Origin: DATARR01 sp036376245
Lineage (GTDB): Bacteria; Acidobacteriota; Thermoanaerobaculia; Multivoradales; UBA5704
Direction: 5' to 3'
DNA: 64,000 bases
Assembly: GCA_036376245.1 (NCBI GenBank)
Contig: DASVAS010000046.1
Span: forward strand, 86,062 to 150,061
A program made the translations under genes and the position numbers. A model generated the notes under the pieces. That model worked only from the letters and a program-made list of their open reading frames with translations, was not told where the DNA came from and searched no databases. This document shows, piece by piece, positions 1 to 7,388 of this stretch; positions within the stretch are counted from its first letter, which is position 1, and each line of letters opens with the position of its first letter.

Positions 1-1
1 G

Positions 2-292
2 CCTGGCGAGCGACGTGAGCTTTTTACCAGCCTCGTTGGCGAGATCGTCACGTTCATGGCGGCGCACCCGGAGGAGCGTCCGTGGACCTGCACCGTTTAC
101 ACCGGAACCGATGGCTGCGTCATCTTCCGGGGCGGAGTCGGCCATTCTCTCGTGATCGATCCGGCGGGTCGTCTCTGGCGCGCTCGAAGCTACGAAGACT
201 TCCAGACAACCTATTGTTTCCGCAACGGCACCTGCGAAATCGACACGCTGACTCCGCTCTACAGTCAGATGCGTGAGTACCTTCCCCGGTAG
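2..292 (+). CDS. C-terminal part of an unknown protein (5' end outside the window)
   Basis: The frame is open from the window edge to a TAG at 290-292, giving 96 visible residues. An internal ATG lies at 56, but the frame runs open upstream without a ribosome site, so this is probably the tail of a longer protein. Visible segments include TCTVYTGTDGCVIFRGG and VIDPAGRLWRARSYEDF, which look like a compact beta-rich fold with three Cys (two flanking a Thr/Gly turn). I do not recognise the family. The next gene starts about 120 bp downstream behind its own strong Shine-Dalgarno. Confidence 0.45.
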   Translation, partial: PGERRELFTSLVGEIVTFMAAHPEERPWTCTVYTGTDGCVIFRGGVGHSLVIDPAGRLWRARSYEDFQTTYCFRNGTCEIDTLTPLYSQMREYLPR

Positions 293-409
293 CGCGTTCC
301 GCTCTTTCCAAGCACCCTCATGTAACGAGAATCCGAGGCCGGGCGCCCAACAGAGGGCGGCAGCGCCATCGGCACCGCGCAGTCGCCACAGGACCAGGAG
401 GCGCTTTAG

Positions 410-3349
410 ATGGCTACCGTAGGCATCCTCGGTTCTTCCGGCGGACTCGTCTCCCGCGCGACCCATCCTGATCGGACCTGGATCGATGGCTGGAATTTGA
501 ATCCCGCAAGGGACGATCTCCGGGGCGTTGGCGATCTCGACGGGGACGGCAGGGCGGACGCGATCATCACCAGCGATTGGGGGATCGGCATCCTGCGGCA
601 CGACGGCGGCGGGTTCCGTTGCCCCTTCGCCGCGCCCAGGGACACGATGTTCGGCGACTGGCGCTACGACGCCACCAATCGTCCGGGGCGAGACCGCGTG
701 ATGGCGATCGCGGACTTCACCGGCTCGGCGCGTGACGAGGTGCTGGTGTGGAGCAGCGCCGGAATGGCGACGCTGGCGCGAAACGCCACCGGTTTTCTCC
801 CTACCCGGAACCATCCGAACGGGACGCGCCTGGGTGGCTGGGTGCTCAGCACCGTGGACAACCTGTACTGCGGCAGCGGGCGTTTCGGCGGCGACCGCAG
901 GCGGTCCATGGTGCTCAAGAGCCCATGGGGCCTCGGAATCGTCTCTCTGCAAGCAGGCACGTCCCTGGCCATGACCCCGACGGGGAGCCGCATCGGAAGC
1001 TGGACCTTCCGCACCGATCAGGACCGCGTGCGTCTGATCACCGATCTGGACGGCGATGGTCAGGATGAGATCCTGATGGAAGGCCCGGGAGGCATCGCCG
1101 TCCTGAAGGTCATTGCCGGCCGCCTGGAAGCCGTCGCGGTCCACGACAATGGAGCCAACCTCTCCGGCCTGATCGTGGGATGGCCGAACGACTACGCGAT
1201 CGCGGGCCGCTACCGTGGCGGCACGGCCCGCGAGATCCTCGTCAGCAACCCTGCCGGGCTGCACGTCCTCCGGCTCGCCGGCGGGAGGCTCGAAAGACGC
1301 GCGTTCGTGGCACACGGGGTCCGGGTGGACGGATGGATCGTCGACACTCGAAGCAATAACACGGTCCTCGCCACCGGGGACCTGTCCGCGGACGGCGCGG
1401 CCGACTTTCTGATCCGGAGCCCCTGGGGGATCGGCCTGATGAGCGTCGGGGCGGACGATCGATTCCGCTGCCGCAGTCTCCATCCCTACGGCGCCTCGCT
1501 CGGCGACTGGCCGCTCGAGAGCAGCGACGTCATTGCCGGCGTCGACACGTTCCTGGGCGGCGATCAGCGGCAGATCCTCGTCATGAAACCCTGGGCCGGA
1601 GCGGCCACGGAGCCCGCGTTCGTCAGACAGGAATTCGTGAACTGGCATCGCAACGTTCGGGGAACCGTGCGCACGGTGCGACCCAACAACCTCGCGGAGC
1701 TTGTCAACGCGGTGCGTTTGATTCAGTCCCGGGGGGAAGTCGCGGGCATCGCCGGGAGCGGGTGGTCCTTCACCGAATGCGTCGTCGGCGGCCGCACCCA
1801 GGCGCTCATCGACACCTCCGCGCTGAACGGCACGCTCGACGGCCTGATACCGGATCTCGTCGATCCCCGGGTGGCGGCGACGGGAAACCTCCTGGTGCAC
1901 GTCGAAGCTGGGATCAAGCTCTTCGATCTCAATTGCCGGCTCGATGCCCTCGGACTGGCGCTGCCGACCCTAGGCGGCAGCCGCGGGCAGTCTCTGGCCG
2001 GCGTGATGAGCACGGGCGTACACGGCGCGGACGTTTCCCTGCCGCCGGTCGCGGACGCGGTGCGCGCCGTCCACCTCGTCGGCCCCGGCGGCCAACAATG
2101 GTGGATCGAGCCGGCCGCCGGCGCTCTGACTACTCAAGACGTCATCGACCGCGCCAAGGCCAAGGGTGTGCTCGATCCTTCCATCAAAAATGTCTACGAC
2201 GATCAATGGTTCAACGCCGTTTTGGTGGCGATGGGTTGCGCGGGCGTCATCTACTCCGTGGTCGTCGAGTGCCGGCCCGCGTTCCGCCTGCGTTCCACCA
2301 CGACGTCCGAATCATGGGCGCAAGCTCAAACGCGCATTCGGGACCTGTCCTTCAGCGACCGGCGCCCGCGTTTCCTGGAGATCAACGTGAACCCGGCGGA
2401 CCTGAGCTGCCGCGTGACCACCCGCAACGAGACCACCGAGCCGGAGAGCATGCCGGCGGGTCAGGGAGGGCCGCCCATCGGTCTCATCGTGGCCGGGGTG
2501 GGGCTCCTCGGTCCCGGTGCATTGGGGCTCTTCTTCGGCGCGATCGGCGATTATGTCGCGCGCACCACGGCGGAGATCGTAGCCCTTGGGGCGGTCCCGT
2601 TCGCCGGTCCTTTCCTGCAGGCGCAGAAAACGGAGCAGGCTCTGCGACCGGTCCAGGACGCGCACCGTCTTCTCGTCGAGCTGGGACTGGCCGCTGTCAA
2701 TCCCCACGACGCGCGCCGGGTGGCGGACATCCTGCCCACCGCCATCAACCTGATCTGGGCGATCGGCGCGTTCGTGATCTCCGGCCGGACCATCGTGGAT
2801 CAGCTCCAGGCTGCCATCACCAATCAGCAACGGCCGGAAGAGACGCGGATCGGCGCGAGCTTTCAGGTGATGACCGCGCAGCCGAGCTGTACTGCCGACG
2901 GCTCTCAATCTCACGACGAGACCACCCGTCTGGTCGAGAGCTACGAGTACGCCGTTCCAGCGTCGAGGGCCATCGCGTTCGTGGACCGCCTGGTCGCGGT
3001 CATCGCCGAGCAGAGGCGGGGCCCCGACGCCATCATCGTCAATCTGAACTTACGGTTCACGGGCCGTACGCGGGCCACTCTCGGAATGCAGCAGTTCGAT
3101 CAGACCTGTCACGTCGAGATCTACACATTCCGTGGCCTCAGGGGTAACGAAGCCTTCAAGGCGAGGATGCGGGCAGTCGTGCAGGAATTCGCCGCCGTGC
3201 CTCATTGGGGGCAACTGCATGCGCCGAATGAATACCGCGTCCTTCAGACGCGTGCGCTGGAGAGGTGGCAACCGGTGATCCGGGCGCTGTCAGGAGGCAG
3301 CGAGATGTTCTGGTCGGACTTCGCCCGTGTACGCGGATTCCTGCCCTGA
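410..3349 (+). CDS. FG-GAP/VCBS propeller fused to FAD-linked oxidase
   Basis: 979 aa, preceded by AGGAGG 8 nt before the ATG. Residues about 1-400 hold repeated blades with calcium-loop cores (DLDGDGRADA, DLDGDGQDEI, DLSADGAADF) each followed by a WGIGI-type strand: an FG-GAP/VCBS beta-propeller. From about 410 an FAD-binding type 4 (VAO/PCMH) domain follows, with RTVRPNNLAELVNAVR, the flavin loop GSGWSFTE and the signature STGVHGAD near residue 537. The last third resembles the substrate cap of D-arabinono-lactone or gulonolactone oxidases. A hydrophobic stretch (LIVAGVGLLGPGALGLFFGA, about 690-710) is inserted in the oxidase half. No N-terminal signal peptide is evident. The likely role is oxidation of a sugar-lactone or alcohol-type substrate using flavin; the substrate is unknown. 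I know of no standard enzyme with this fusion. Confidence 0.75.
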   Translation: MATVGILGSSGGLVSRATHPDRTWIDGWNLNPARDDLRGVGDLDGDGRADAIITSDWGIGILRHDGGGFRCPFAAPRDTMFGDWRYDATNRPGRDRVMAIADFTGSARDEVLVWSSAGMATLARNATGFLPTRNHPNGTRLGGWVLSTVDNLYCGSGRFGGDRRRSMVLKSPWGLGIVSLQAGTSLAMTPTGSRIGSWTFRTDQDRVRLITDLDGDGQDEILMEGPGGIAVLKVIAGRLEAVAVHDNGANLSGLIVGWPNDYAIAGRYRGGTAREILVSNPAGLHVLRLAGGRLERRAFVAHGVRVDGWIVDTRSNNTVLATGDLSADGAADFLIRSPWGIGLMSVGADDRFRCRSLHPYGASLGDWPLESSDVIAGVDTFLGGDQRQILVMKPWAGAATEPAFVRQEFVNWHRNVRGTVRTVRPNNLAELVNAVRLIQSRGEVAGIAGSGWSFTECVVGGRTQALIDTSALNGTLDGLIPDLVDPRVAATGNLLVHVEAGIKLFDLNCRLDALGLALPTLGGSRGQSLAGVMSTGVHGADVSLPPVADAVRAVHLVGPGGQQWWIEPAAGALTTQDVIDRAKAKGVLDPSIKNVYDDQWFNAVLVAMGCAGVIYSVVVECRPAFRLRSTTTSESWAQAQTRIRDLSFSDRRPRFLEINVNPADLSCRVTTRNETTEPESMPAGQGGPPIGLIVAGVGLLGPGALGLFFGAIGDYVARTTAEIVALGAVPFAGPFLQAQKTEQALRPVQDAHRLLVELGLAAVNPHDARRVADILPTAINLIWAIGAFVISGRTIVDQLQAAITNQQRPEETRIGASFQVMTAQPSCTADGSQSHDETTRLVESYEYAVPASRAIAFVDRLVAVIAEQRRGPDAIIVNLNLRFTGRTRATLGMQQFDQTCHVEIYTFRGLRGNEAFKARMRAVVQEFAAVPHWGQLHAPNEYRVLQTRALERWQPVIRALSGGSEMFWSDFARVRGFLP

Positions 3350-3389
3350 GGAGACCCGTTGGGCCGGTTCTATCAGGTGGCATCGCCAA

Positions 3390-3610
3390 TGAAACGATTC
3401 GTGATCGTCTCCGGTTTGCCGGCCAGCGGTAAGACCACAATCGCCAATCCAACGCGGAGACAGGAACTCCGGCAGACTGGCTCAATCCGACATCGGACGT
3501 CATCGTCGAAGTCCACTGCGTGTGCCCCCCTTCGGTCGCCGCGGCTCGCATGGCCCGTTGAGACGTGTGAGCCGCCCAGAGTTGGGATGCTTATCCGTCC
3601 TGGTTGAGCG
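3390..3610 (+). pseudogene. Remnant of an AAA-type P-loop kinase, internally deleted and frameshifted
   Basis: An ATG at 3390 opens with MKRFVIVSGLPASGKTTIA, a clear Walker A start of the small AAA/zeta-toxin-like kinase family. The frame then degenerates into basic low-complexity residues. In another frame, about 3478-3555 reads DWLNPTSDVIVEVHCVCPP followed by VAAARMAR, matching the late beta-strand and Arg-rich lid region typical of the same kinases, but stops follow. A gene of normal length (about 170 aa) would need some 250 bp more between these motifs. I read this as a gene that lost its middle and its frame. The possibility that it is two unrelated chance matches is small, because the P-loop is textbook. 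Confidence 0.65.
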
Positions 3611-3639
3611 TTGACGAGCATGCCGGACCGGCGTAGGAT
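3611..3639 (+). promoter_or_regulatory. Sigma-70-like promoter ahead of the LamG gene
   Basis: TTGACG at 3611-3616 and TAGGAT at 3634-3639 are separated by 17 bp. Its core closely resembles a second promoter at 10794-10823, including the spacer pattern GAG..TGC.GGACC.G. It would give a leader of roughly 150 nt before the ATG at 3796. Confidence 0.5.
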
Positions 3640-3795
3640 AAGTATTAACTCTATACAGGATACAGGAGAATGGCATAGAAAAATGGGTAATTTTCGTTTT
3701 GGCAAAATATGGAGCAGCTTGAAGCCGCGTCCGCTCGCAGTACAGGCATGTTGAAGTAGTGGTTGTCTGCCATTGCGAAGAGAAAGGGGCATACC

Positions 3796-5016
3796 ATGAA
3801 CACTACAGGCAACCTCCTGAAGAGAGGGATACCCGTGGGAGGGGTTGTTCTTCTCCTGCTGGTGTCTCCTGGCAGGTTCGCTGCCGCGCAGACCTGTATC
3901 CAGGCTCCGGAGGGACTGGTGAGATGGTGGCCGGGGGATGGGAATACAGACGAGATAATCGGCGGATACAACGGCACGCTGATAGGGAGCGTCACCTTCG
4001 GGCCGGGGAAGGTCGGCCAAGCCTTCAGCTTCTCCAGCTCCTCGAGTTTAGGTTCAGATCGAGTTAATCTAACTTCCGCTCCATCAGCAAGCAACTTCAC
4101 AATAGAGGCGTGGGTATTCGCTAATCAGATCGATGGTCCTAACGGACGCCGGACGATTTATGCGGATAATGGGCGCGGTCTCTGGCTTAAGAATGGGCGG
4201 ATTAACTGGTGGAATGGGAATGACCGTTTTGTAGGATGTCCTCCTATCACCACTGGCGGTTGGCACCATATCGCCCTTACGTATTCTCAAGGGATATTCA
4301 CTGGTTATGTACATGGTCAGCCTTGCGTCGGCACGTCAACTTCTCCAGGCGAGTCGTTACCAACGGGCGCCGGATTGGGGATCGGAGGGCACTCCTCCTA
4401 TCCGCCGGAGGACTTTGACGGCCTCATTGACGAGATAGAAATCTATGACCGCGCCCTTTCCGCGAGTCAGATTCAGGCTATTTTCGACTCTGGCAGCGCG
4501 GGCAAGTGCAAAGCTTCTACCGCGCCGAAGGACGTCTATGCCGTGAAGTTCCTCTGCGGAAACTTTTTGCCCGAACCGCCCAGCCCCCCCGCGGGTGAAG
4601 CGGAGTGGCCCGTAAAGCCGGGAAACTACTTCACCGCTATCAACGTACACAACCCGAATGGGAGCCTCATCTCTTTTGAGAAGAGGGCGGTCTTGCTGTA
4701 CCGGGCCGACAAGCCTCCGGAACCGGAAAAGCCAATGCCCCCCGGCCCCCTCTTCCTGGCTGAGCTCAAGCCGAACTACGGGTTTGAGATTGACTGCAGC
4801 GACATCCGAAACAAGCTCCTCAGCGGAGCGGCGCCCGCTCCGACCCTTATCAAGGGCTGGGTGGTGATCGAAGTGAGGGGCAATAAGGCGGACCCGCTCC
4901 AACTCGATGTCACCGCCGTCTATACGTCTCACGGTTGGGACCAAAGCGGCAAGGTGCCGGTTTACGAGGGCTTCGCAGAGGACGTCGAACAGATCCTCCC
5001 GAAGCATGTCAAGTAG
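3796..5016 (+). CDS. Secreted LamG/jellyroll-fold protein
   Basis: 406 aa from the ATG at 3796, chosen because GAAAGGGG lies 8 nt upstream; an ATG at 3763 in frame has no such site. A signal peptide is evident: positively charged start, hydrophobic GVVLLLLVSPGRFAAAQ, cleavage after AQ. Residues about 40-235 form a concanavalin-like LamG domain: LVRWWPGDGNTDEIIGGYNG, NFTIEAWVF, GWHHIALTY, DGLIDEIEIYDRALS. The remaining ~170 residues (from APKDVYAVKFLCG) form a second secreted domain with NYFTAINVHNPN and GWVVIEV motifs that I know only from uncharacterised exported proteins. It probably binds carbohydrate or surface material. Codon choice is more AT-rich than most neighbours, which fits recent acquisition. 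Confidence 0.75.
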   Translation: MNTTGNLLKRGIPVGGVVLLLLVSPGRFAAAQTCIQAPEGLVRWWPGDGNTDEIIGGYNGTLIGSVTFGPGKVGQAFSFSSSSSLGSDRVNLTSAPSASNFTIEAWVFANQIDGPNGRRTIYADNGRGLWLKNGRINWWNGNDRFVGCPPITTGGWHHIALTYSQGIFTGYVHGQPCVGTSTSPGESLPTGAGLGIGGHSSYPPEDFDGLIDEIEIYDRALSASQIQAIFDSGSAGKCKASTAPKDVYAVKFLCGNFLPEPPSPPAGEAEWPVKPGNYFTAINVHNPNGSLISFEKRAVLLYRADKPPEPEKPMPPGPLFLAELKPNYGFEIDCSDIRNKLLSGAAPAPTLIKGWVVIEVRGNKADPLQLDVTAVYTSHGWDQSGKVPVYEGFAEDVEQILPKHVK

Positions 5017-5226
5017 GCGCGGTCCGTGGCTCGCGCGCTTTGGTTCTTGCCGATGCGAGTGCATTGTCTTTCTTGCGATGCAAGAGATTCGGCAGATCCC
5101 GGGCATCCACGTAGACGGCCGGCTTCGCCCGTCCACCGGTGAAGCGAGTCCAGGTTGGCTGGCCAAAGCCTAGGAGGCGAGGTCTTCATAGTCTTAAATT
5201 GACGATGTTTCTGAAAGGAGAACTCG

Positions 5227-5502
5227 ATGTGGAGGAAAATGCTTTCGCTCTTGTTCCTCATTGGAATGGTGTTTTTGCCCAATTCGAGCCAGACGGTAAA
5301 TGCCATGCCTGAGTACGAGACTGTGTACACGGTCTGGTACGATCCCACAAATTGCATGATTTGGCCGCGGGGGTATCCTGAGATTGTAGGCGAATGGGCA
5401 AGTAATTGCATCGGCCATTGGTCCGGGTGGGGCTGGGAGCCGGGAACCGCATGTTCCTATACAGTTGTCAGTCAAGGTGGAAGCTGCACTTCGCCCGAAT
5501 AG
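5227..5502 (+). CDS. Small secreted Cys-containing protein (DUF6289-like)
   Basis: 91 aa behind a strong GAAAGGAG site. A signal peptide (MWRKMLSLLFLIGMVFLP, cleavage near VNA) is followed by a ~65-residue mature part with four Cys (YDPTNCMIW, SNCIGHW, GTACSY, GGSCTSPE). The pattern 'Y-strand, then IVGEW..NCIGHW..WG' recalls small exported proteins grouped as DUF6289 in Acidobacteriota-type genomes. That assignment is from memory of the family look and is tentative. Function is unknown. It stands alone between the LamG gene and another small unknown gene, all in the same direction. Confidence 0.6.
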   Translation: MWRKMLSLLFLIGMVFLPNSSQTVNAMPEYETVYTVWYDPTNCMIWPRGYPEIVGEWASNCIGHWSGWGWEPGTACSYTVVSQGGSCTSPE

Positions 5503-5605
5503 ATACCAGCCACGAGGCAGCCTGACAGGAACGGGCCCCCGAACCCTAATGAGGCCCCGGTCGGCCCGTGTACACTCAACTCTTTGACGACGAAAGGAGC
5601 TGACA

Positions 5606-5986
5606 ATGGACAGCACGATGACAAAGCGTGCCTCGGCGAAGGCCGCGAAGGCGGTGAAGGCGACTGTTGGTGAGAAAAAGAACTACAACCTGGTGAACTA
5701 TACCCAGTATGCAGTCGGCACGATCGAATGGTTGCCCAAGGGTAAGAGATACCATGCGAGGGTCGGGTTTACCGGGGCTGAAGGGTTCGTGTTCTTTAAT
5801 TCATATCACCAGGATTTCAACGATGCGGAACGCATGGTCAACTATGTGAAGGAAGGAAAGGCAAGCGGAAAGTTGTACAACATCTTCGGTGAGACCCTCG
5901 AAGTTCATACGACTCCGACCCCGGGGCCGAACGGCGAAACCACGGTGGTCGAGGTGCTGGGCCTGATCTATTCCTTTACCCTCTGA
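5606..5986 (+). CDS. Hypothetical protein with Ala/Lys-rich start
   Basis: 126 aa behind GAAAGGAG. The start is a Lys/Ala-rich arm (TKRASAKAAKAVKATVGEKK) without a hydrophobic core, so it does not look exported by Sec. The rest is predicted beta-rich: YAVGTIEWLPKGKRYHARVGF, FVFFNSYHQDFNDAERMVNYVKEG, TTVVEVLGLIYSFTL. I do not recognise the family. Its clean ribosome site and balanced composition argue that it is expressed. It is the last gene of the AT-richer 3.6-6 kb stretch and converges on the S1/P1 nuclease gene 24 bp away. Confidence 0.6.
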   Translation: MDSTMTKRASAKAAKAVKATVGEKKNYNLVNYTQYAVGTIEWLPKGKRYHARVGFTGAEGFVFFNSYHQDFNDAERMVNYVKEGKASGKLYNIFGETLEVHTTPTPGPNGETTVVEVLGLIYSFTL

Positions 5987-6010
5987 GACATGGGCCGGGC
6001 CGCCAGCCCC

Positions 6011-6808
6011 TCACTCCCGGTCCGGGAACGACGGCTCGGAGCTGGCGAAGATGGAGTTGAGCAGCCCCGCCAGGCGGACGCCGGCTTGCAGGAGACGGCG
6101 CTTGACCGTGGGCATGTTCCGGTAGGCGTACTGGAAGCTCAGCTTGCCGTCGCCGATCTGGTAGACCCTCGCCCGCAGATCCTTGGATTCCCGGACCCAC
6201 TCGGCGTAGGTCGCCCCCTGCCAGGTCCTGAGCTCATGCAGCGTCGGGTGATCGATGAATTCGGCGAAGTCGGAGAAGCTCAGCTTCTCGTTTTCGATCA
6301 GGTGACTGTCCCAGACCGAGTGGAGGTTGGTCTTCTCGGAGAACCACGTCACCTCGATCGAATTGCCGCCGCGGTCGTCGCGCCGCCCGACGTGCAGGGG
6401 CTGGTGGACGTCCCCCACGAAATGGACGAGAAACCTGAGCGCTTCCCGCTTCGCCTGCGGAGCGGCCTGCGGGTCCCGCAGCACGGCCTCGAAACGCTGC
6501 ATGGCTTCGAGCACGTCCCCGTCGGGGTTGCGCGCGGTGGTCTCCAGCGTCTCGTTGTCGTCGATGCTGATGTAGTGCCAGGGGTCCGCTTTCCGCCACG
6601 CCGGATCGGAACGGATCTCGTCCGCCCAGGTGGCCGCCTCGGCCAGGCCCTCGGGGCCGAGCAGGCACTGGACGGCCCGCGCCGCCTCGTCGGTGAGATG
6701 GTTCTCGGCGATGCGGCCGACGATCCGGTGGCCGTTGGGTCCCCAGGCGTTGGCGGCGGCGGGCGCCGCGAGGAGCAGCGCGAACAGAAGCGTCCGAGCC
6801 TGCTTCAC
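6011..6808 (-). CDS. S1/P1-type zinc nuclease, secreted
   Basis: 265 aa starting at a GTG behind GAAAGGAG. The signal peptide ends AAANA, leaving mature Trp1 in WGPNGHRIVGRIAENHL. In S1/P1 enzymes this N-terminal Trp and the following His bind the zinc cluster. Other ligands are visible: WADEIR, WHYISID, LVHFVGDVHQPLHVG, GGNSIEV, and HSVWDSHLIE. The family cleaves single-stranded DNA/RNA and 3'-nucleotides, here probably outside the cytoplasm as a scavenging nuclease. Length is normal. It lies 11 bp after the VOC gene and its ribosome site overlaps that gene's end, so the two are an operon. A 48-bp segment of its 3' end recurs as a scar at 12234-12281. Confidence 0.9.
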   Translation of the reverse strand: MKQARTLLFALLLAAPAAANAWGPNGHRIVGRIAENHLTDEAARAVQCLLGPEGLAEAATWADEIRSDPAWRKADPWHYISIDDNETLETTARNPDGDVLEAMQRFEAVLRDPQAAPQAKREALRFLVHFVGDVHQPLHVGRRDDRGGNSIEVTWFSEKTNLHSVWDSHLIENEKLSFSDFAEFIDHPTLHELRTWQGATYAEWVRESKDLRARVYQIGDGKLSFQYAYRNMPTVKRRLLQAGVRLAGLLNSIFASSEPSFPDRE

Positions 6809-6819
6809 GGGATCTCCTT

Positions 6820-7230
6820 TCAAGAGCGGACCTCGGTGGTGATGGAGATGTTGTAGCCGTCGGGATCGACGATGGAGAAGTCGCGGGTCCCCCACGGCTG
6901 GTCCGTGGGCTCCTGGGCGAGCTGCCCGCCCCGTTGCCGGACGGCGGCGGCGAGCTGGTCGACGTCCTGGCCCGTCACGCAGTAGAGGCGGAGCCCGGCC
7001 CCCTTCTGGCGGTCGCGGCCTTTGGCGAAGTCGTCCTGGACGAGCAGGAAGTTGATGGCGCCCGCCACGATCCTGGCTCCCGCTAGCTTCCCCTCCCGCT
7101 GCATCTCCTCGGCGACGATGAAGCCGAGAACGTCCCGATACCAGGCCATGCTGGCCTGGACGTCGTTCACGGTGAGCGAGGGCATCAACGACCGCAAACG
7201 GAGCGTCTCCGGCTGTGCGCGTTCCTTCAT
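6820..7230 (-). CDS. VOC-family (glyoxalase/bleomycin-resistance fold) protein
   Basis: 136 aa from the ATG at 7230, which has GAGGA 7 nt upstream; an upstream in-frame start would add a poor 15-residue leader. Two beta-alpha-beta-beta-beta modules are visible: LMPSLTVNDVQASMAWYRDVLGF and LRLYCVTGQDVDQLAAAVRQ, ending in the typical DFSIVDPDGYNISI. Members are metal-dependent lyases, isomerases, dioxygenases or small-molecule binders; nothing here fixes the substrate. It is the first gene of a two-gene operon with the S1/P1 nuclease. Confidence 0.85.
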   Translation of the reverse strand: MKERAQPETLRLRSLMPSLTVNDVQASMAWYRDVLGFIVAEEMQREGKLAGARIVAGAINFLLVQDDFAKGRDRQKGAGLRLYCVTGQDVDQLAAAVRQRGGQLAQEPTDQPWGTRDFSIVDPDGYNISITTEVRS

Positions 7231-7388
7231 GGGAATCCTCCTCGTGAATACGGCAGGGTGGAGGAACGGTAGCACGGCCGTGGCGTCCGAGGAAGCTGGG
7301 CGGGGAACGGCGGCGAGCGGCCCCGGGCACGCCGGGACCGCTCGCCGAGTGGAGAGAGCCTCAACCTTCCATCATCGCGGGCGCCGGC

